30,085 nucleotides of DNA, from the NCBI GenBank assembly GCA_937974135.1, contig CALJIH010000195.1, forward strand, positions 1 through 30,085. The letters run 5' to 3'. A model generated the notes under the pieces. The model was not told where the DNA came from. It worked only from the letters and a program-made list of their open reading frames with translations, and ran no database searches. This document shows positions 8,142 to 17,140 of the stretch, one piece after another. Origin of the DNA: an uncultured Cocleimonas sp. GTDB lineage: Bacteria > Pseudomonadota > Gammaproteobacteria > Thiotrichales > Thiotrichaceae. The translations under genes and the position numbers were made by a program. How positions within the stretch are numbered: position 1 is the first letter of the stretch; the number at the start of each line of letters is the position of its first letter.

Positions 8142-8191
8142 AAAATATACTTTACAATAAGTGCGTTTAGCTACAAATTGCAAGGGGCGCT

Positions 8192-8220
8192 AATATAGAG
8201 ATTGTAACACTCACTGTCAA
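8192..8220 (-). promoter_or_regulatory. Sigma-70 promoter of tRNA-Met
   Basis: On the minus strand, a consensus -35 TTGACA (8215-8220), a 17-base spacer and -10 TATATT (8192-8197), followed by the GC-rich AGCGCCCC. A GC-rich discriminator is typical of stable-RNA promoters under stringent control. Predicted start is near 8185, leaving a leader of about 44 bases. Confidence 0.88.
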
Positions 8221-8326
8221 CCGCTGAGAGCGTAATTAATATGGAATAAAGTTCGGACAAAAGCAGACGTGAAAGATAAAACATTTTATAATTGCTCGGT
8301 TAATCTAAATAAAATTATAAAGTTTC

Positions 8327-11300
8327 ATGAATCAAGCCACGTTTGATCTTAATGCATTTAATGCATTACCTAATTTGCAACGTTCTTTACTGCAATTAAT
8401 TTCGATAATTTACGCACCAGTTGCCGCTACACCCATAGCCAGTTGTGCGCATCGTTTAGGCATTGATGATCCAAATATCAATGACAGTTTTACTTTGCAT
8501 AGTCTACGACCCATTCTTGTAGATCTGATTCATGATGATTGGTTAGAAGGCAGTCAAGGCAAATACAGCTGTCCAGAGTCAATTAGAGATGAGCTATTAC
8601 TCACAACCATTAATGAAGGCAATTTTGAAAAGATTGCCTCCCAAGTACTAACATCATTTTCTGCAACTGAGTCTTTTGGCAGAATTCTTTGGCAAAGCGT
8701 TGAGCATGGTTTATCACATGCGCGCATTTACCTGTTTATGGGTAAAACTGAGAAACTAAACCATACCCTAGAATTACTTGAAGAACGCTATCAATATCGC
8801 GAATCTGAATTGATCAATCCTGGCTTTTATCCTGCCACGTTTGGCACTCCTATTAATACAACATTGCTTGATGCATTATCTGCTGAAATGTTTGGTGTGG
8901 CATTTATAGGTCTATGCGAACATTCTCTTCAAAATCAAACCAAGCAGGCTGAGTTATGGGAGTTATACGAATCTCGCAAAGATCAAATACCCAGCTCATC
9001 ATCATTCCAATTCAAATTACTTGAACCACAAGCTCGTTATAGTATTTATTCAGGGCAGTCAGAATTATTTCCTGAATTACCAAAAGGCAAACATCTGCAA
9101 TCAACAGCGATGCTTGGTAATGAATCGGTAGAATACGATGATCGCCATATTTACTGGTATATCGCAAATGCCGCTAGACAACTTAGTCTAGGAAATAGCG
9201 AAAGTGCTATTCAAGCCTATGAAAATTCTACCGACATATATCGAGATGTGTATAACAAACGAAAGAACTCGCTGGTCTTATACGGTACAGAATTTGAAAA
9301 ATTCTATTTGTTGGCATTACTCAGTAGCGGGGATAAACAACATTTAGCCAGTGCCCAAAGACTTTTAAAGCAACTAGAAAAAGATACTGACCATACCCTA
9401 TTAGATGCTTATGCAGAAACCTTAGCAACCGGAATATTTAACTATAACGCCCCGTTAAAAGAACTCGAGATGGGTACTTTTAGCATATTGTTTTATGCCT
9501 TGATTAAACATTGGCTCGGGCAAAAAGTGTCTGATGGCGTTCAAGATATTTTAGAAGCAAAATTTAATCGGGCTAGCAGTGGCAACTACGCTTGGTTAAC
9601 CGCAGAGTATGCTCAAGCATTAGCTTACTTTGCTGATACTAAGAGCGATCAAAACAAATATGCCATTCAAGCCAAAACACTTCATGAAAAATGCCATACA
9701 ACCACTCTGTTTGATTTAGTGGCACCACAAGCAGAATGGGAACGCGCTCTAAATGCGATGAATCAACTCGTTTCGACAGATTCAAGCTCTCAAACAAGTG
9801 ACGCTGAGGAGCGATTGGTTTGGATGTTAGATGTCGATCGTTATGGCGAATACGCACTCAATCCAAAATTACAGAAACGTACTGCCGCGGGTGGCTGGAC
9901 TAAGGGTAGAAATATTGCCCTCAAACGTTTGAAAAAAGAACGCCATGAATTACCACCGCTGAGTGAACAAGACTTAGATATAGCCTCATCTATATTTGAA
10001 CAACCTGATTATGATGCCTACTACCATCGTGGTCCGCAATTTTCCTTAGATTTAAATTTAGCTTGGCCAAAACTGGTTAACCACCCTAACCTTTTTTGGG
10101 ATGGTGCGCGTAATACGCCTATCGAATTGAGCCAAGGTGAATTTGAATTACTCGTAAGCGAAGAAGACGAAAATTTACGTATCAGTTTCTATCCGCCATT
10201 CGATGATAGTCAAGAAGATAGTCAATATTTGGTAGTAAAGGAAACACCAACTCGTTTGTGTATTTATCAAAAGAATGACCAAGTGATGCGTCTTAGTGAA
10301 ATTATTTCTAATGGCATCGTTATTCCTAGAGAAGCGGAAAAGAATTTACGTGAAACCCTTGGTACGCTAGCTCCGATGATCAGCATCCAGTCAGATTTAG
10401 AAGGCGTAGTAGATGCAGAATCAATGCAAGCTGATTCTAGAATCCACGCGAATCTTTTGCCTTATGGTGAAGGTTTACGCGCGACACTACGGGTTAAACC
10501 TTTTGGTGAATTTGGTGCTTATTATCCTCCGGGGCAAGGTCGTGCAAAATTATCTATTGAACACGAGGGACAACGTTTTAAAACTGAACGTAACCTCAAT
10601 GAGGAAAGTGATTTATTAGACTATTTATTACAGCACAGTAAAATTCTTGGGGAAGAAGATGAATTTAACGACGAGTATCTTATTGATGATCCACAAGACT
10701 GCTTAGAGTTACTAGAACAACTTTACGCAGAAGCTGAAGAAAAGTCAGAAGGCCCTGATGGTACTGATAAGAAGCCAGCAAAAGTTATTATCGCTTGGCC
10801 AGAAGGCGAAGTCATGCGCATTGCCTCTCGTTTTGATACGAATAATCTACGCTTAAATATTAGTCAAAATGGCGATTGGTTCCAACTCGATGGGCAAGTA
10901 TCTGCTGATCAAGATTTAGTCCTTTCGCTAAAACAACTACTCAATTTATCCGCTAACAATAAAGGTCGCTTCCTAAAGATGGAAGACGGTCAATATATCT
11001 CTTTAACCAATCAATTCCGGAAAAAATTAGATTCGATTCATCGTTATGCCGAATTAGATAGTGAAGGCGCTAAGATTAGCGGATTAGCCTCCTTGGCTCT
11101 TGAAGATTTAACCGACATGGTTGGCGAACTTACGGTTGATGATGCCTGGAAAAATCATATACAAAATATCGAAGCGCTCGAACACTACCACCCGAAAGTA
11201 CCCAGTACACTCAAAGCAGAACTTCGCGATTATCAAACCGAAGGATATGCTTGGATGAGTCGTCTAGCGAAATGGGGCGTCGGTGCTTGTTTGGCTGATG

Positions 11301-12598
11301 ACATGGGTTTAGGTAAAACAGTACAAACATTATCCATTTTGCTAGAACGCGCAAAGCTCGGCCCTACTCTGGTTGTTGCTCCAACCTCAGTGAGTAATAA
11401 CTGGGAATCTGAAATCCATAAATTTGCCCCGACCTTAAAACCCTATTTCTATCGCGAAGGCAATCGACAAGAGTTGCTCGATAATGCAGATGCTTACGAT
11501 ATAGTTATCGCCAGTTATGGATTATTGCAACAAGACGCTGAACAATTTATTGAAAAGAAATGGTCAACAATTGTTTTAGATGAAGCCCAAGCAATTAAAA
11601 ACATTAACGCAAAAAGAACCAAAACAGCGCATAAGCTTCAAGGTGATTTCAAATTAGTCACAACAGGTACACCGATTGAAAATCATTTGGGCGAATTATG
11701 GAGTATTTATCGTTTTCTAAATCCTGGTTTACTTGGTACGCAACAACAATTCATGCATAACTTCATTACACCTATTGAAAAAGACAGTAATGATGATGCA
11801 CGCCAACAACTCAAAACACTGATCAAACCTTTCATTTTAAGACGCACAAAAACTCAAGTACTGCATGAATTACCACCCAAGACAGAAATTACGGTTGAGA
11901 TTCCATTATCAGAGGGAGAACGAGCTATTTACGAAGCAGTTCGTAGCAGTGCTTTAGAAAGTTTGGCTAAAAATAAGGGGGAGAAACAAGCGGGTGGCGA
12001 ACACTTAAAAGTGCTCGCAGCTATCACAAAATTACGCTTGGCGAGTTGTCACCCCAAATTGGTCATGTCTGATTCTACTCTATCCAGTAGTAAGCTAGAT
12101 CGTTTTGGTCAATTACTGGAAGAGCTTATCGAAAATAATCACAAAGCCTTGGTATTCAGTCAGTTTGTAAAGTATTTGTCGATAATTCGGGCATATCTTG
12201 ATGAGCGTGGCATAAAATATCAATACTTGGATGGTAGTACTCCTGTTGCAAAACGTAAAAGTAGAGTTGATGCATTCCAAGCGGGGGAAGGTGAAATCTT
12301 CCTAATTAGTCTTAAAGCCGGTGGTGCAGGTTTAAATTTAACTGCAGCAGATTATGTGATTCATATGGATCCTTGGTGGAACCCAGCAGTTGAGAACCAA
12401 GCATCTGATCGTGCTCATCGTATTGGTCAAACTCGACCAGTAACGATTTATCGCTTGGTTGCTGAGAATACTATTGAGCAAAAGATCGTTAAATTACACG
12501 AACACAAAAGAGATTTAGCAGATAGTTTATTGGAAGGATCAGATATGAGTGGCTCTATGAGTGCCGATCAAATGTTAGAGCTCATGCGAGATGGTTAA
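8327..12598 (+). CDS. Large SNF2-family helicase/ATPase
   Basis: A 1,423-residue protein whose last third is a SNF2-type ATPase. Motif I is ADDMGLGKTVQT near residue 990, the Walker B box is DEAQ at 1085-1088, motif III is TTGTPIENHLGELWS, motif IV lies in KALVFSQFVKYL, motif V in SLKAGGAGLNLT, and motif VI is QASDRAHRIGQTR starting at 1358. Such proteins move on duplex DNA or strip proteins from it. The first 900 residues are not recognised: the first 300 look helical, and residues 550-900 may be the SNF2-associated region. There is no SWIM zinc motif, unlike many bacterial relatives. ATG at 8327 lacks a strong ribosome binding site. It stands alone between tRNA-Met and the START gene. Confidence 0.9.
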   Translation: MNQATFDLNAFNALPNLQRSLLQLISIIYAPVAATPIASCAHRLGIDDPNINDSFTLHSLRPILVDLIHDDWLEGSQGKYSCPESIRDELLLTTINEGNFEKIASQVLTSFSATESFGRILWQSVEHGLSHARIYLFMGKTEKLNHTLELLEERYQYRESELINPGFYPATFGTPINTTLLDALSAEMFGVAFIGLCEHSLQNQTKQAELWELYESRKDQIPSSSSFQFKLLEPQARYSIYSGQSELFPELPKGKHLQSTAMLGNESVEYDDRHIYWYIANAARQLSLGNSESAIQAYENSTDIYRDVYNKRKNSLVLYGTEFEKFYLLALLSSGDKQHLASAQRLLKQLEKDTDHTLLDAYAETLATGIFNYNAPLKELEMGTFSILFYALIKHWLGQKVSDGVQDILEAKFNRASSGNYAWLTAEYAQALAYFADTKSDQNKYAIQAKTLHEKCHTTTLFDLVAPQAEWERALNAMNQLVSTDSSSQTSDAEERLVWMLDVDRYGEYALNPKLQKRTAAGGWTKGRNIALKRLKKERHELPPLSEQDLDIASSIFEQPDYDAYYHRGPQFSLDLNLAWPKLVNHPNLFWDGARNTPIELSQGEFELLVSEEDENLRISFYPPFDDSQEDSQYLVVKETPTRLCIYQKNDQVMRLSEIISNGIVIPREAEKNLRETLGTLAPMISIQSDLEGVVDAESMQADSRIHANLLPYGEGLRATLRVKPFGEFGAYYPPGQGRAKLSIEHEGQRFKTERNLNEESDLLDYLLQHSKILGEEDEFNDEYLIDDPQDCLELLEQLYAEAEEKSEGPDGTDKKPAKVIIAWPEGEVMRIASRFDTNNLRLNISQNGDWFQLDGQVSADQDLVLSLKQLLNLSANNKGRFLKMEDGQYISLTNQFRKKLDSIHRYAELDSEGAKISGLASLALEDLTDMVGELTVDDAWKNHIQNIEALEHYHPKVPSTLKAELRDYQTEGYAWMSRLAKWGVGACLADDMGLGKTVQTLSILLERAKLGPTLVVAPTSVSNNWESEIHKFAPTLKPYFYREGNRQELLDNADAYDIVIASYGLLQQDAEQFIEKKWSTIVLDEAQAIKNINAKRTKTAHKLQGDFKLVTTGTPIENHLGELWSIYRFLNPGLLGTQQQFMHNFITPIEKDSNDDARQQLKTLIKPFILRRTKTQVLHELPPKTEITVEIPLSEGERAIYEAVRSSALESLAKNKGEKQAGGEHLKVLAAITKLRLASCHPKLVMSDSTLSSSKLDRFGQLLEELIENNHKALVFSQFVKYLSIIRAYLDERGIKYQYLDGSTPVAKRKSRVDAFQAGEGEIFLISLKAGGAGLNLTAADYVIHMDPWWNPAVENQASDRAHRIGQTRPVTIYRLVAENTIEQKIVKLHEHKRDLADSLLEGSDMSGSMSADQMLELMRDG

Positions 12599-12620
12599 TT
12601 TTTTTAACCTTTTATCTAGT

Positions 12621-12643
12621 GGGTGGTTTTGTCTAAACCGCCC
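12621..12643. terminator. Hairpin after the helicase gene
   Basis: Inverted repeat GGGTGGTTT, loop TGTCT, AAACCGCCC (one T-G pair) between two convergent genes, directly next to dispersed motif copy 2. There is no T run on either side, so termination is plausible but not shown. Confidence 0.45.
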
Positions 12644-12664
12644 AAAAGTGGGGGGGTGTCTTTT
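12644..12664 (+). repeat. Dispersed G-tract motif, copy 2
   Basis: AAAAGTGGGGGGGTGTCTTT plus one T, lying between the convergent helicase and START genes. It is 53 bases after the stop of the START gene, whose transcript would carry the C-rich strand. A diverged ACTTCGATTTAGCTCAG repeat follows at 12669-12685. Confidence 0.85.
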
Positions 12665-12717
12665 AGATACTTCGATTTAGCTCAGTTTAAATCTTCAGTG
12701 GAATGGTTTTGTAAGAA

Positions 12718-13389
12718 TTAATTCAACTCAAAAATTCCATTCACTTTTGCATTAGCATAGCCAGGTTCTTTGCTAATTTTTCTTAAATTTTTGAGTGTGT
12801 GAAAAGGTAAATCTACTGACATTTCATTCACAATCCACTTCGGTATTTTACCGCCAGGATTGATACTCATTTCATATACCACATCCACTACGTTTTTATT
12901 GATGGGTGTCAAAATCCATTTGCCCTTAAGACTACCAATGCGAACTTTTCCTTTTACTTTGCCTATGTGTTTTGGCTTAGCATTTACATTGATTTCAACG
13001 CGTTTATTTTTAGGGTTTTGCGTTCTGGTGGCGAAGATTACCGCATCCCTATCGGCAACTGGCCACGGCATATTAGTCACAATATAATTAATCACTTTGC
13101 CATTATTATCATCTGATAAGGTTGTTGCGCTGCGTGTGTTATATAACCAGCGTGGATAACTCGATGAATCACTGATGACAGATACTAAGCTAGATAAACG
13201 AGTTTTCACTCTTATTTTGCCCATAAAGCTTTGGACCGAAGAGCCTGAAGCGCTTTTTGAATAGACTTTTATATCACTTTCATCTTTCTTAAGTTTCCAA
13301 TTATTTGACGCGTATAGATTTGATGCAGAGATAAATAATAATAGTAATAGTGCAGATGAAATTTTCTTAAATCCGTACATGCGTTTCAT
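12718..13389 (-). CDS. Exported START-domain protein
   Basis: A 223-residue protein with a Sec signal peptide (hydrophobic run SALLLLLFI, likely cut after LYA at residue 27). The mature part looks like a START/SRPBCC lipid-binding domain: DESDIKVYSKS near the start, a YPRWLYNTRSA stretch, and MPWPVADRDAV in the middle, then a C-terminal helix region. Periplasmic START proteins of this size occur in many gammaproteobacteria; the ligand is unknown. ATG at 13389 is used; an ATG three codons later is possible. It is divergent from the glycine-zipper lipoprotein gene with 211 bases between the two starts. Confidence 0.82.
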   Translation of the reverse strand: MKRMYGFKKISSALLLLLFISASNLYASNNWKLKKDESDIKVYSKSASGSSVQSFMGKIRVKTRLSSLVSVISDSSSYPRWLYNTRSATTLSDDNNGKVINYIVTNMPWPVADRDAVIFATRTQNPKNKRVEINVNAKPKHIGKVKGKVRIGSLKGKWILTPINKNVVDVVYEMSINPGGKIPKWIVNEMSVDLPFHTLKNLRKISKEPGYANAKVNGIFELN

Positions 13390-13562
13390 AGATGAATTTC
13401 TAGTGATTAAATGTCATTTAAGATACCAACGTTTGTTACGTTAATACGGATTCAACAATGATTAGTATTCCACAGATAAAATCTCTTTGATGTGTGATTT
13501 TATCAATCTCATTAATTTTAGATTCACCCTTCTCTGGCATAATAAGCATCTTGATTTATATA

Positions 13563-13584
13563 CTGATAAGATAAAAATTATCAG
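13563..13584 (+). promoter_or_regulatory. Inverted repeat ahead of the glycine-zipper lipoprotein
   Basis: CTGATAA, an 8-base spacer, TTATCAG: a perfect 7-bp inverted repeat ending 16 bases before the ATG at 13601. It could be an operator or a leader hairpin. Nothing else distinctive was seen in the 211-base divergent gap. Confidence 0.3.
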
Positions 13585-13600
13585 CGCAATTGGGCTAAAA

Positions 13601-13840
13601 ATGTTAAAAAAAATACTAATCCTGAGTTTCGTTTCTTTCACTTTAACTGCTTGTTCAACTCAACAAGTCATTGGTACAGGCGTTGCCGTAGCGAGAATTC
13701 CTACGAAAGCTGCTGGTGCAGTGGCAGGAACAGCAGGTGGAATTGTGGGTGCTACGGTAGGTGGTGTGGTTGCTGGTAGAACAGGTGCTAAATACGGAAA
13801 AATAGCAGGACAACGAGCTGCCAGAAAAGCAATTCCTTAA
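13601..13840 (+). CDS. Small glycine-zipper lipoprotein
   Basis: A 79-residue lipoprotein. The signal peptide ends in lipobox LTAC with Cys at residue 18. The rest is a Gly/Ala-rich zipper (AGAVAGTAGGIVGATVGGVV) and a basic tail, ARKAIP at the end. Glycine-zipper lipoproteins usually insert in or pack against the outer membrane; this one has no assigned role. The frame is open 38 codons further upstream, but that extension has no signal-like start and the ATG at 13601 puts the lipobox at the right distance. It converges with mnmH across a repeat-rich gap. Confidence 0.78.
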   Translation: MLKKILILSFVSFTLTACSTQQVIGTGVAVARIPTKAAGAVAGTAGGIVGATVGGVVAGRTGAKYGKIAGQRAARKAIP

Positions 13841-13895
13841 CAGCCTGATATAATCAACAAAGAATAAAAAGACAGTTCTATTGAGCTCTTGTACC

Positions 13896-13944
13896 GAGCT
13901 TAGTCGAAGTATGTCGAATTCTTTTTGCTGAGTTTGTCGAAGTA
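13896..13944. repeat. Pair of GTCGAAGTA short repeats
   Basis: GAGCTTAGTCGAAGTA (13896-13911) is followed by GAGTTTGTCGAAGTA (13930-13944), which runs straight into dispersed motif copy 3. They resemble the widespread short interspersed CTTCGACAAGCTCAG-type repeats seen at gene ends in many bacteria; that match is from memory. Confidence 0.65.
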
Positions 13945-13959
13945 CACCCCCCTACTTTT
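13944..13959 (-). repeat. Dispersed G-tract motif, copy 3
   Basis: ACACCCCCCTACTTTT on the plus strand. It overlaps two bases of the mnmH stop codon and joins directly to a GTCGAAGTA repeat, so the two elements form one composite unit, as also seen at 12644-12685. Confidence 0.85.
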
Positions 13960-15169
13960 AGGCAGTTTTAGAAGATAGATACTTATATACTTCCTTATAT
14001 CCTCCTTTAAAGACGACACGATCGTGTTTATTTCGGCTTTGATAGTCATACATTGGGTCGTAATAATCCACCAAAAGTGAACTCACTAGTGGGATAAAAC
14101 CTGCAATTGATCCTGATTCCGAGCGTAGTTGAATTGCTGCGAGCATTTGCTTACGAGCTTCTTCGTAACGTATGCCTCCAAGTCGTTTTTTTATTTTAGC
14201 TAAGCTATTCAATAAGTGTTTTGCAAGTTCAACTTCACCTTGCTCTTTGCCATAAACTTCGTCAAAAGATCTTTGAGTATCAAGAATATACTCGTCAATA
14301 CTCACTTTATTTCTATCTTCTTCAGTGACCTCTAACATCACTAATGGAGATGTTTGCATTGCTTCGAATAAACGTTGCGGTAATCCTATCGAACCTACGT
14401 TTCGCCCTTCATCTTCAATAACAATTAATTGATGACCTGCAGCTTCTTTTTTTAACAATTCAATCGCAAGATTATTTTCAAAATTTATTTGGGTTGGCTG
14501 AGGAGTTGCTGTTGGTCCAAACGCTGAACCTCGATGATTTGCTAGGCCTTCAAGGTCAATACTATTATCTAATTGCTTGAGCAAGCGTGTTTTACCAGAG
14601 CCAGTTCGACCACCCAATACCACAATCGACATTTCTTCACTGAGACGCTCAATGGTATCAATAAGGAACCGCCGCATGGCCTTATAACCGCCATCTACAC
14701 GAGCTTGTTTCTCACCGCTATGATCAAACACCCATTGCTGGGAAATTTTTGACCGTAAACCGCCTCTAAAGCAGTAAAGTACACCCCCCCACTTTTGACT
14801 GGTTTGCATCTCGTCCATTGGGGCTAAGTTGTGGAACTCCTTCGTTGCCTCTGTTTTGCCACGACTAGCAGTTTTACTAAAGAACTCTGCCCAAAGCTTT
14901 TTACGTTTTATTTGTTCTTCTTCAGCAACTAACTGCGCCCCCAACAATATCGCGGCATCTTGTCCTTGATTTTTATAGACTGTGCCCACCGCTTCACGCT
15001 GTTTGTCATCCAACAAAGGTATGTTGACGGCATTCGGAAACGCACCTTGTTTGAATTCAATCGGCGCTCGAACATCTAGTAGAGGAATATCATTGATAAA
15101 AAGCGCGGCATAATCATCAACGCTCGGATGATCATCTTTGGGGAGTCCTTCGAGCTTCAAATCGGGCAT
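13958..15169 (-). CDS. mnmH: tRNA 2-selenouridine synthase
   Basis: Replaces sulfur by selenium in the wobble 2-thiouridine of tRNAs for Lys, Glu and Gln, using selenophosphate and a geranylated intermediate. An N-terminal rhodanese domain (LLDVRAPIEFKQGAFP at about 30-45, catalytic C133 in LYCFRGGLRS) is followed by a P-loop domain (GGRTGSGKT at 186-194, then LEGLANHRGSAFG). It is 403 residues against about 364 for the E. coli enzyme as I recall it. Most of the excess is one segment of about 26 residues just before the catalytic loop, at 99-126, whose end is encoded by dispersed motif copy 4. It lies nine bases behind selD, the source of its selenium donor. Confidence 0.93.
   Translation of the reverse strand: MPDLKLEGLPKDDHPSVDDYAALFINDIPLLDVRAPIEFKQGAFPNAVNIPLLDDKQREAVGTVYKNQGQDAAILLGAQLVAEEEQIKRKKLWAEFFSKTASRGKTEATKEFHNLAPMDEMQTSQKWGGVLYCFRGGLRSKISQQWVFDHSGEKQARVDGGYKAMRRFLIDTIERLSEEMSIVVLGGRTGSGKTRLLKQLDNSIDLEGLANHRGSAFGPTATPQPTQINFENNLAIELLKKEAAGHQLIVIEDEGRNVGSIGLPQRLFEAMQTSPLVMLEVTEEDRNKVSIDEYILDTQRSFDEVYGKEQGEVELAKHLLNSLAKIKKRLGGIRYEEARKQMLAAIQLRSESGSIAGFIPLVSSLLVDYYDPMYDYQSRNKHDRVVFKGGYKEVYKYLSSKTA
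14781..14796 (-). repeat. Dispersed G-tract motif, copy 4 (inside mnmH)
   Basis: ACACCCCCCCACTTTT on the plus strand; on the mnmH coding strand it is read as CAA AAG TGG GGG GGT GTA, giving Q-K-W-G-G-V at residues 125-130. It sits at the end of the extra segment of MnmH. Confidence 0.85.
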
Positions 15170-15178
15170 AACTAAGCG

Positions 15179-16216
15179 CTATTTCACAGTAATTAAGGCG
15201 TTATTTTTATTCTTTGAAGATAAGTAACCAATGGCTTCTAAATCTAAACCTGCATCTTTAATAGTCGATAAAAATGCTTGTTCATTATCTGCATCAACAG
15301 CGACTAATAAACCACCGCTGGTTTGCGGATCACACACTATCGATTGTTGAGTGTGAGTCATTTCAGAAATTACATGACCATAACTTTCAAAATTACGTTG
15401 TGCACCACCTGGTGAGCAACCCTGCTCTAGATATTCCATCACATGTGGTAATAACGGTAATTTAGAATATTCAATCACAGCACTGACATCGCTACCTTCA
15501 CAGACCTCGCGCAAATGCCCACCCAAGCCAAAACCCGTAACATCTGTGAGTGCTGTTACACAGTCTAGTTGTGCCAGTTTTTCGCCAATGATATTAAGTT
15601 TACACATGGAGTCTGGGGCAAGATGCGCATGCTCTTCTTTAATAAGCTTTTTCTTTTGTGCGGTGGATAAAATACCGACGCCTAAAGGTTTTGTCAGATA
15701 AAGCTTATTCCCGACTTTAGCGGTTGAGTTTTGTTTGACTTGATCACTCGCAACAGTGCCGGTTACAGCTAAACCAAAAATAGGTTCTGGGGCATCAATA
15801 CTATGGCCACCAGCTAAAGATATCCCCGCATCTTTACAAGCTTTTCGACCACCTTCTATGACCTGTTGCCCTACTTCAGCTGGTAATTTATCTAAGGGCC
15901 AGCCAAATATTGCAATTGCCATGATTGGTTTTCCACCCATAGCGTATATATCGCTGATTGCATTGGTGGCTGCAATTCGACCGAAGGTATAAGGGTCATC
16001 CACAATTGGCATGAAGAAATCTGTGGTACTGATAATGGCAGTACCGTTACCTAAATCATACACAGCAGCATCATCGCGCGTGCTATTCCCGACTAACAGA
16101 GATTCATCCAACATAGGAGTAATTTTGCTTTGCAGCATGACATCTAAAACAGCGGGGGATATTTTACATCCACAACCTGCACCGTGACTGTATTCAGTCA
16201 TTTTTACATTGGACAT
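15179..16216 (-). CDS. selD: Selenide, water dikinase
   Basis: Makes selenophosphate from selenide and ATP. The 345-residue length is usual. The N-terminal active-site loop is YSHGAGCGCKISP, with catalytic Cys (C15, not selenocysteine: no in-frame UGA) and Lys 18. GGHSIDAPEPIFGLAVTG and TDVTGFGLGGHLREV are further family motifs. The ATG at 16216 has AAGGAA six bases upstream. It forms an operon with mnmH, so the selenium here is meant at least for tRNA selenouridine. No selA, selB or tRNA-Sec is in this window, so whether the organism makes selenoproteins cannot be told. Confidence 0.97.
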   Translation of the reverse strand: MSNVKMTEYSHGAGCGCKISPAVLDVMLQSKITPMLDESLLVGNSTRDDAAVYDLGNGTAIISTTDFFMPIVDDPYTFGRIAATNAISDIYAMGGKPIMAIAIFGWPLDKLPAEVGQQVIEGGRKACKDAGISLAGGHSIDAPEPIFGLAVTGTVASDQVKQNSTAKVGNKLYLTKPLGVGILSTAQKKKLIKEEHAHLAPDSMCKLNIIGEKLAQLDCVTALTDVTGFGLGGHLREVCEGSDVSAVIEYSKLPLLPHVMEYLEQGCSPGGAQRNFESYGHVISEMTHTQQSIVCDPQTSGGLLVAVDADNEQAFLSTIKDAGLDLEAIGYLSSKNKNNALITVK

Positions 16217-16404
16217 GTTTTTTCCTTATTTTCATTAGTAGATGTAAATAGTCTACTGGTTTTAAGTCACTATGCCGTGACGCATGAAGTTTAAAAACGT
16301 GTCGGGATTATACGCTTTTTTAGACTAAGATATATCAACGATTAAATTGTAGAATATAGATCTATAGTTTATAAGCACTAATCAAAACAACGATAGGAAT
16401 AAAG

Positions 16405-17100
16405 ATGCCAACACTACTAATCACTGGAGCTAATCGTGGACTGGGTTTAGAAATAAGCAAAGAGTTTTTAAAACTAGGTTGGGATGTGCATGCAACCTGT
16501 CGAGATCCAGATTCAGCATTAGCGCTTAAGGCCATCCAAAAGGCAAATTCTGACCTATTGAATATTTATAAGTTGGACGTTAGTAATGATTCACAAATCA
16601 ATGAATTAAAAGAAGTAATTGGGAAATTGCCCATTGATATATTGTTCAATAATGCGGGTACATACGCAGCTAAATCTGGGGAATTTGGGACATCAGATAG
16701 AGATACTTGGCTAGATTCTTTCAATATAAATGTTATTTCTCCGATGAAAATAATGGAAACTTTCGTAGATAATGTCGCTGACAGTGAAAAGAAAATCATT
16801 GCTAATATGAGCAGTAAGATGGGGAGTATTGAGGATAACTCATCTGGTGGATCTTACGCTTACCGATCTACAAAAACCGCATTAAATACAGTGGTAATGA
16901 GCGCCTCACATGACCTAAAATCTAAAGATATAACGGTATTAGCTTTGCATCCTGGATGGGTTCGTACCGACATGGGTGGGCCAAACGGTGAATTATCTGT
17001 CGAAGAGTCTGCAGCGGGCATATTGAATAATCTTAAAAATGCCTCATTAATAGATACTGGCAGTTTTTTTGATATCGATGGCACTATTATCCCTTGGTAA
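16405..17100 (+). CDS. Short-chain dehydrogenase/reductase
   Basis: A 231-residue NAD(P)-dependent oxidoreductase of the classical SDR type. The cofactor motif is TGANRGLG at 7-14, the structural NNAG is at 82-85, and the catalytic YxxxK is Y153/K157 with a Ser about 13 residues before. The pattern LHPGWVRTDMGG near the end is typical of the C-factor-like SDR group. Substrate unknown. A good ribosome binding site (AGGAA) precedes the ATG. It is divergent from selD and 40 bases ahead of mnmA; co-transcription with mnmA is possible. Confidence 0.9.
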   Translation: MPTLLITGANRGLGLEISKEFLKLGWDVHATCRDPDSALALKAIQKANSDLLNIYKLDVSNDSQINELKEVIGKLPIDILFNNAGTYAAKSGEFGTSDRDTWLDSFNINVISPMKIMETFVDNVADSEKKIIANMSSKMGSIEDNSSGGSYAYRSTKTALNTVVMSASHDLKSKDITVLALHPGWVRTDMGGPNGELSVEESAAGILNNLKNASLIDTGSFFDIDGTIIPW

Positions 17101-17140
17101 CAACTTCAGTAATTAGTCTATAACCAAATATTCACAAAAC

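Noticed and set aside
12593..12609. GGTTAA-T5-TTAACC at the helicase stop codon as a terminator
   Set aside because: The stem is short and AT-rich and no T run follows it; the hairpin at 12621-12643 is a better candidate.
13487..13600. Longer start for the glycine-zipper lipoprotein
   Set aside because: It would place 38 non-signal residues before a clear lipoprotein signal peptide.
15179..16216. SelD as a selenoprotein
   Set aside because: The active-site position is an ordinary Cys codon with no in-frame UGA.
16355..16366. Palindrome TATAGATCTATA between selD and the SDR gene as an operator
   Set aside because: Twelve AT-rich bases are expected by chance at this frequency and there is no second copy; it lies in a weak promoter candidate only.
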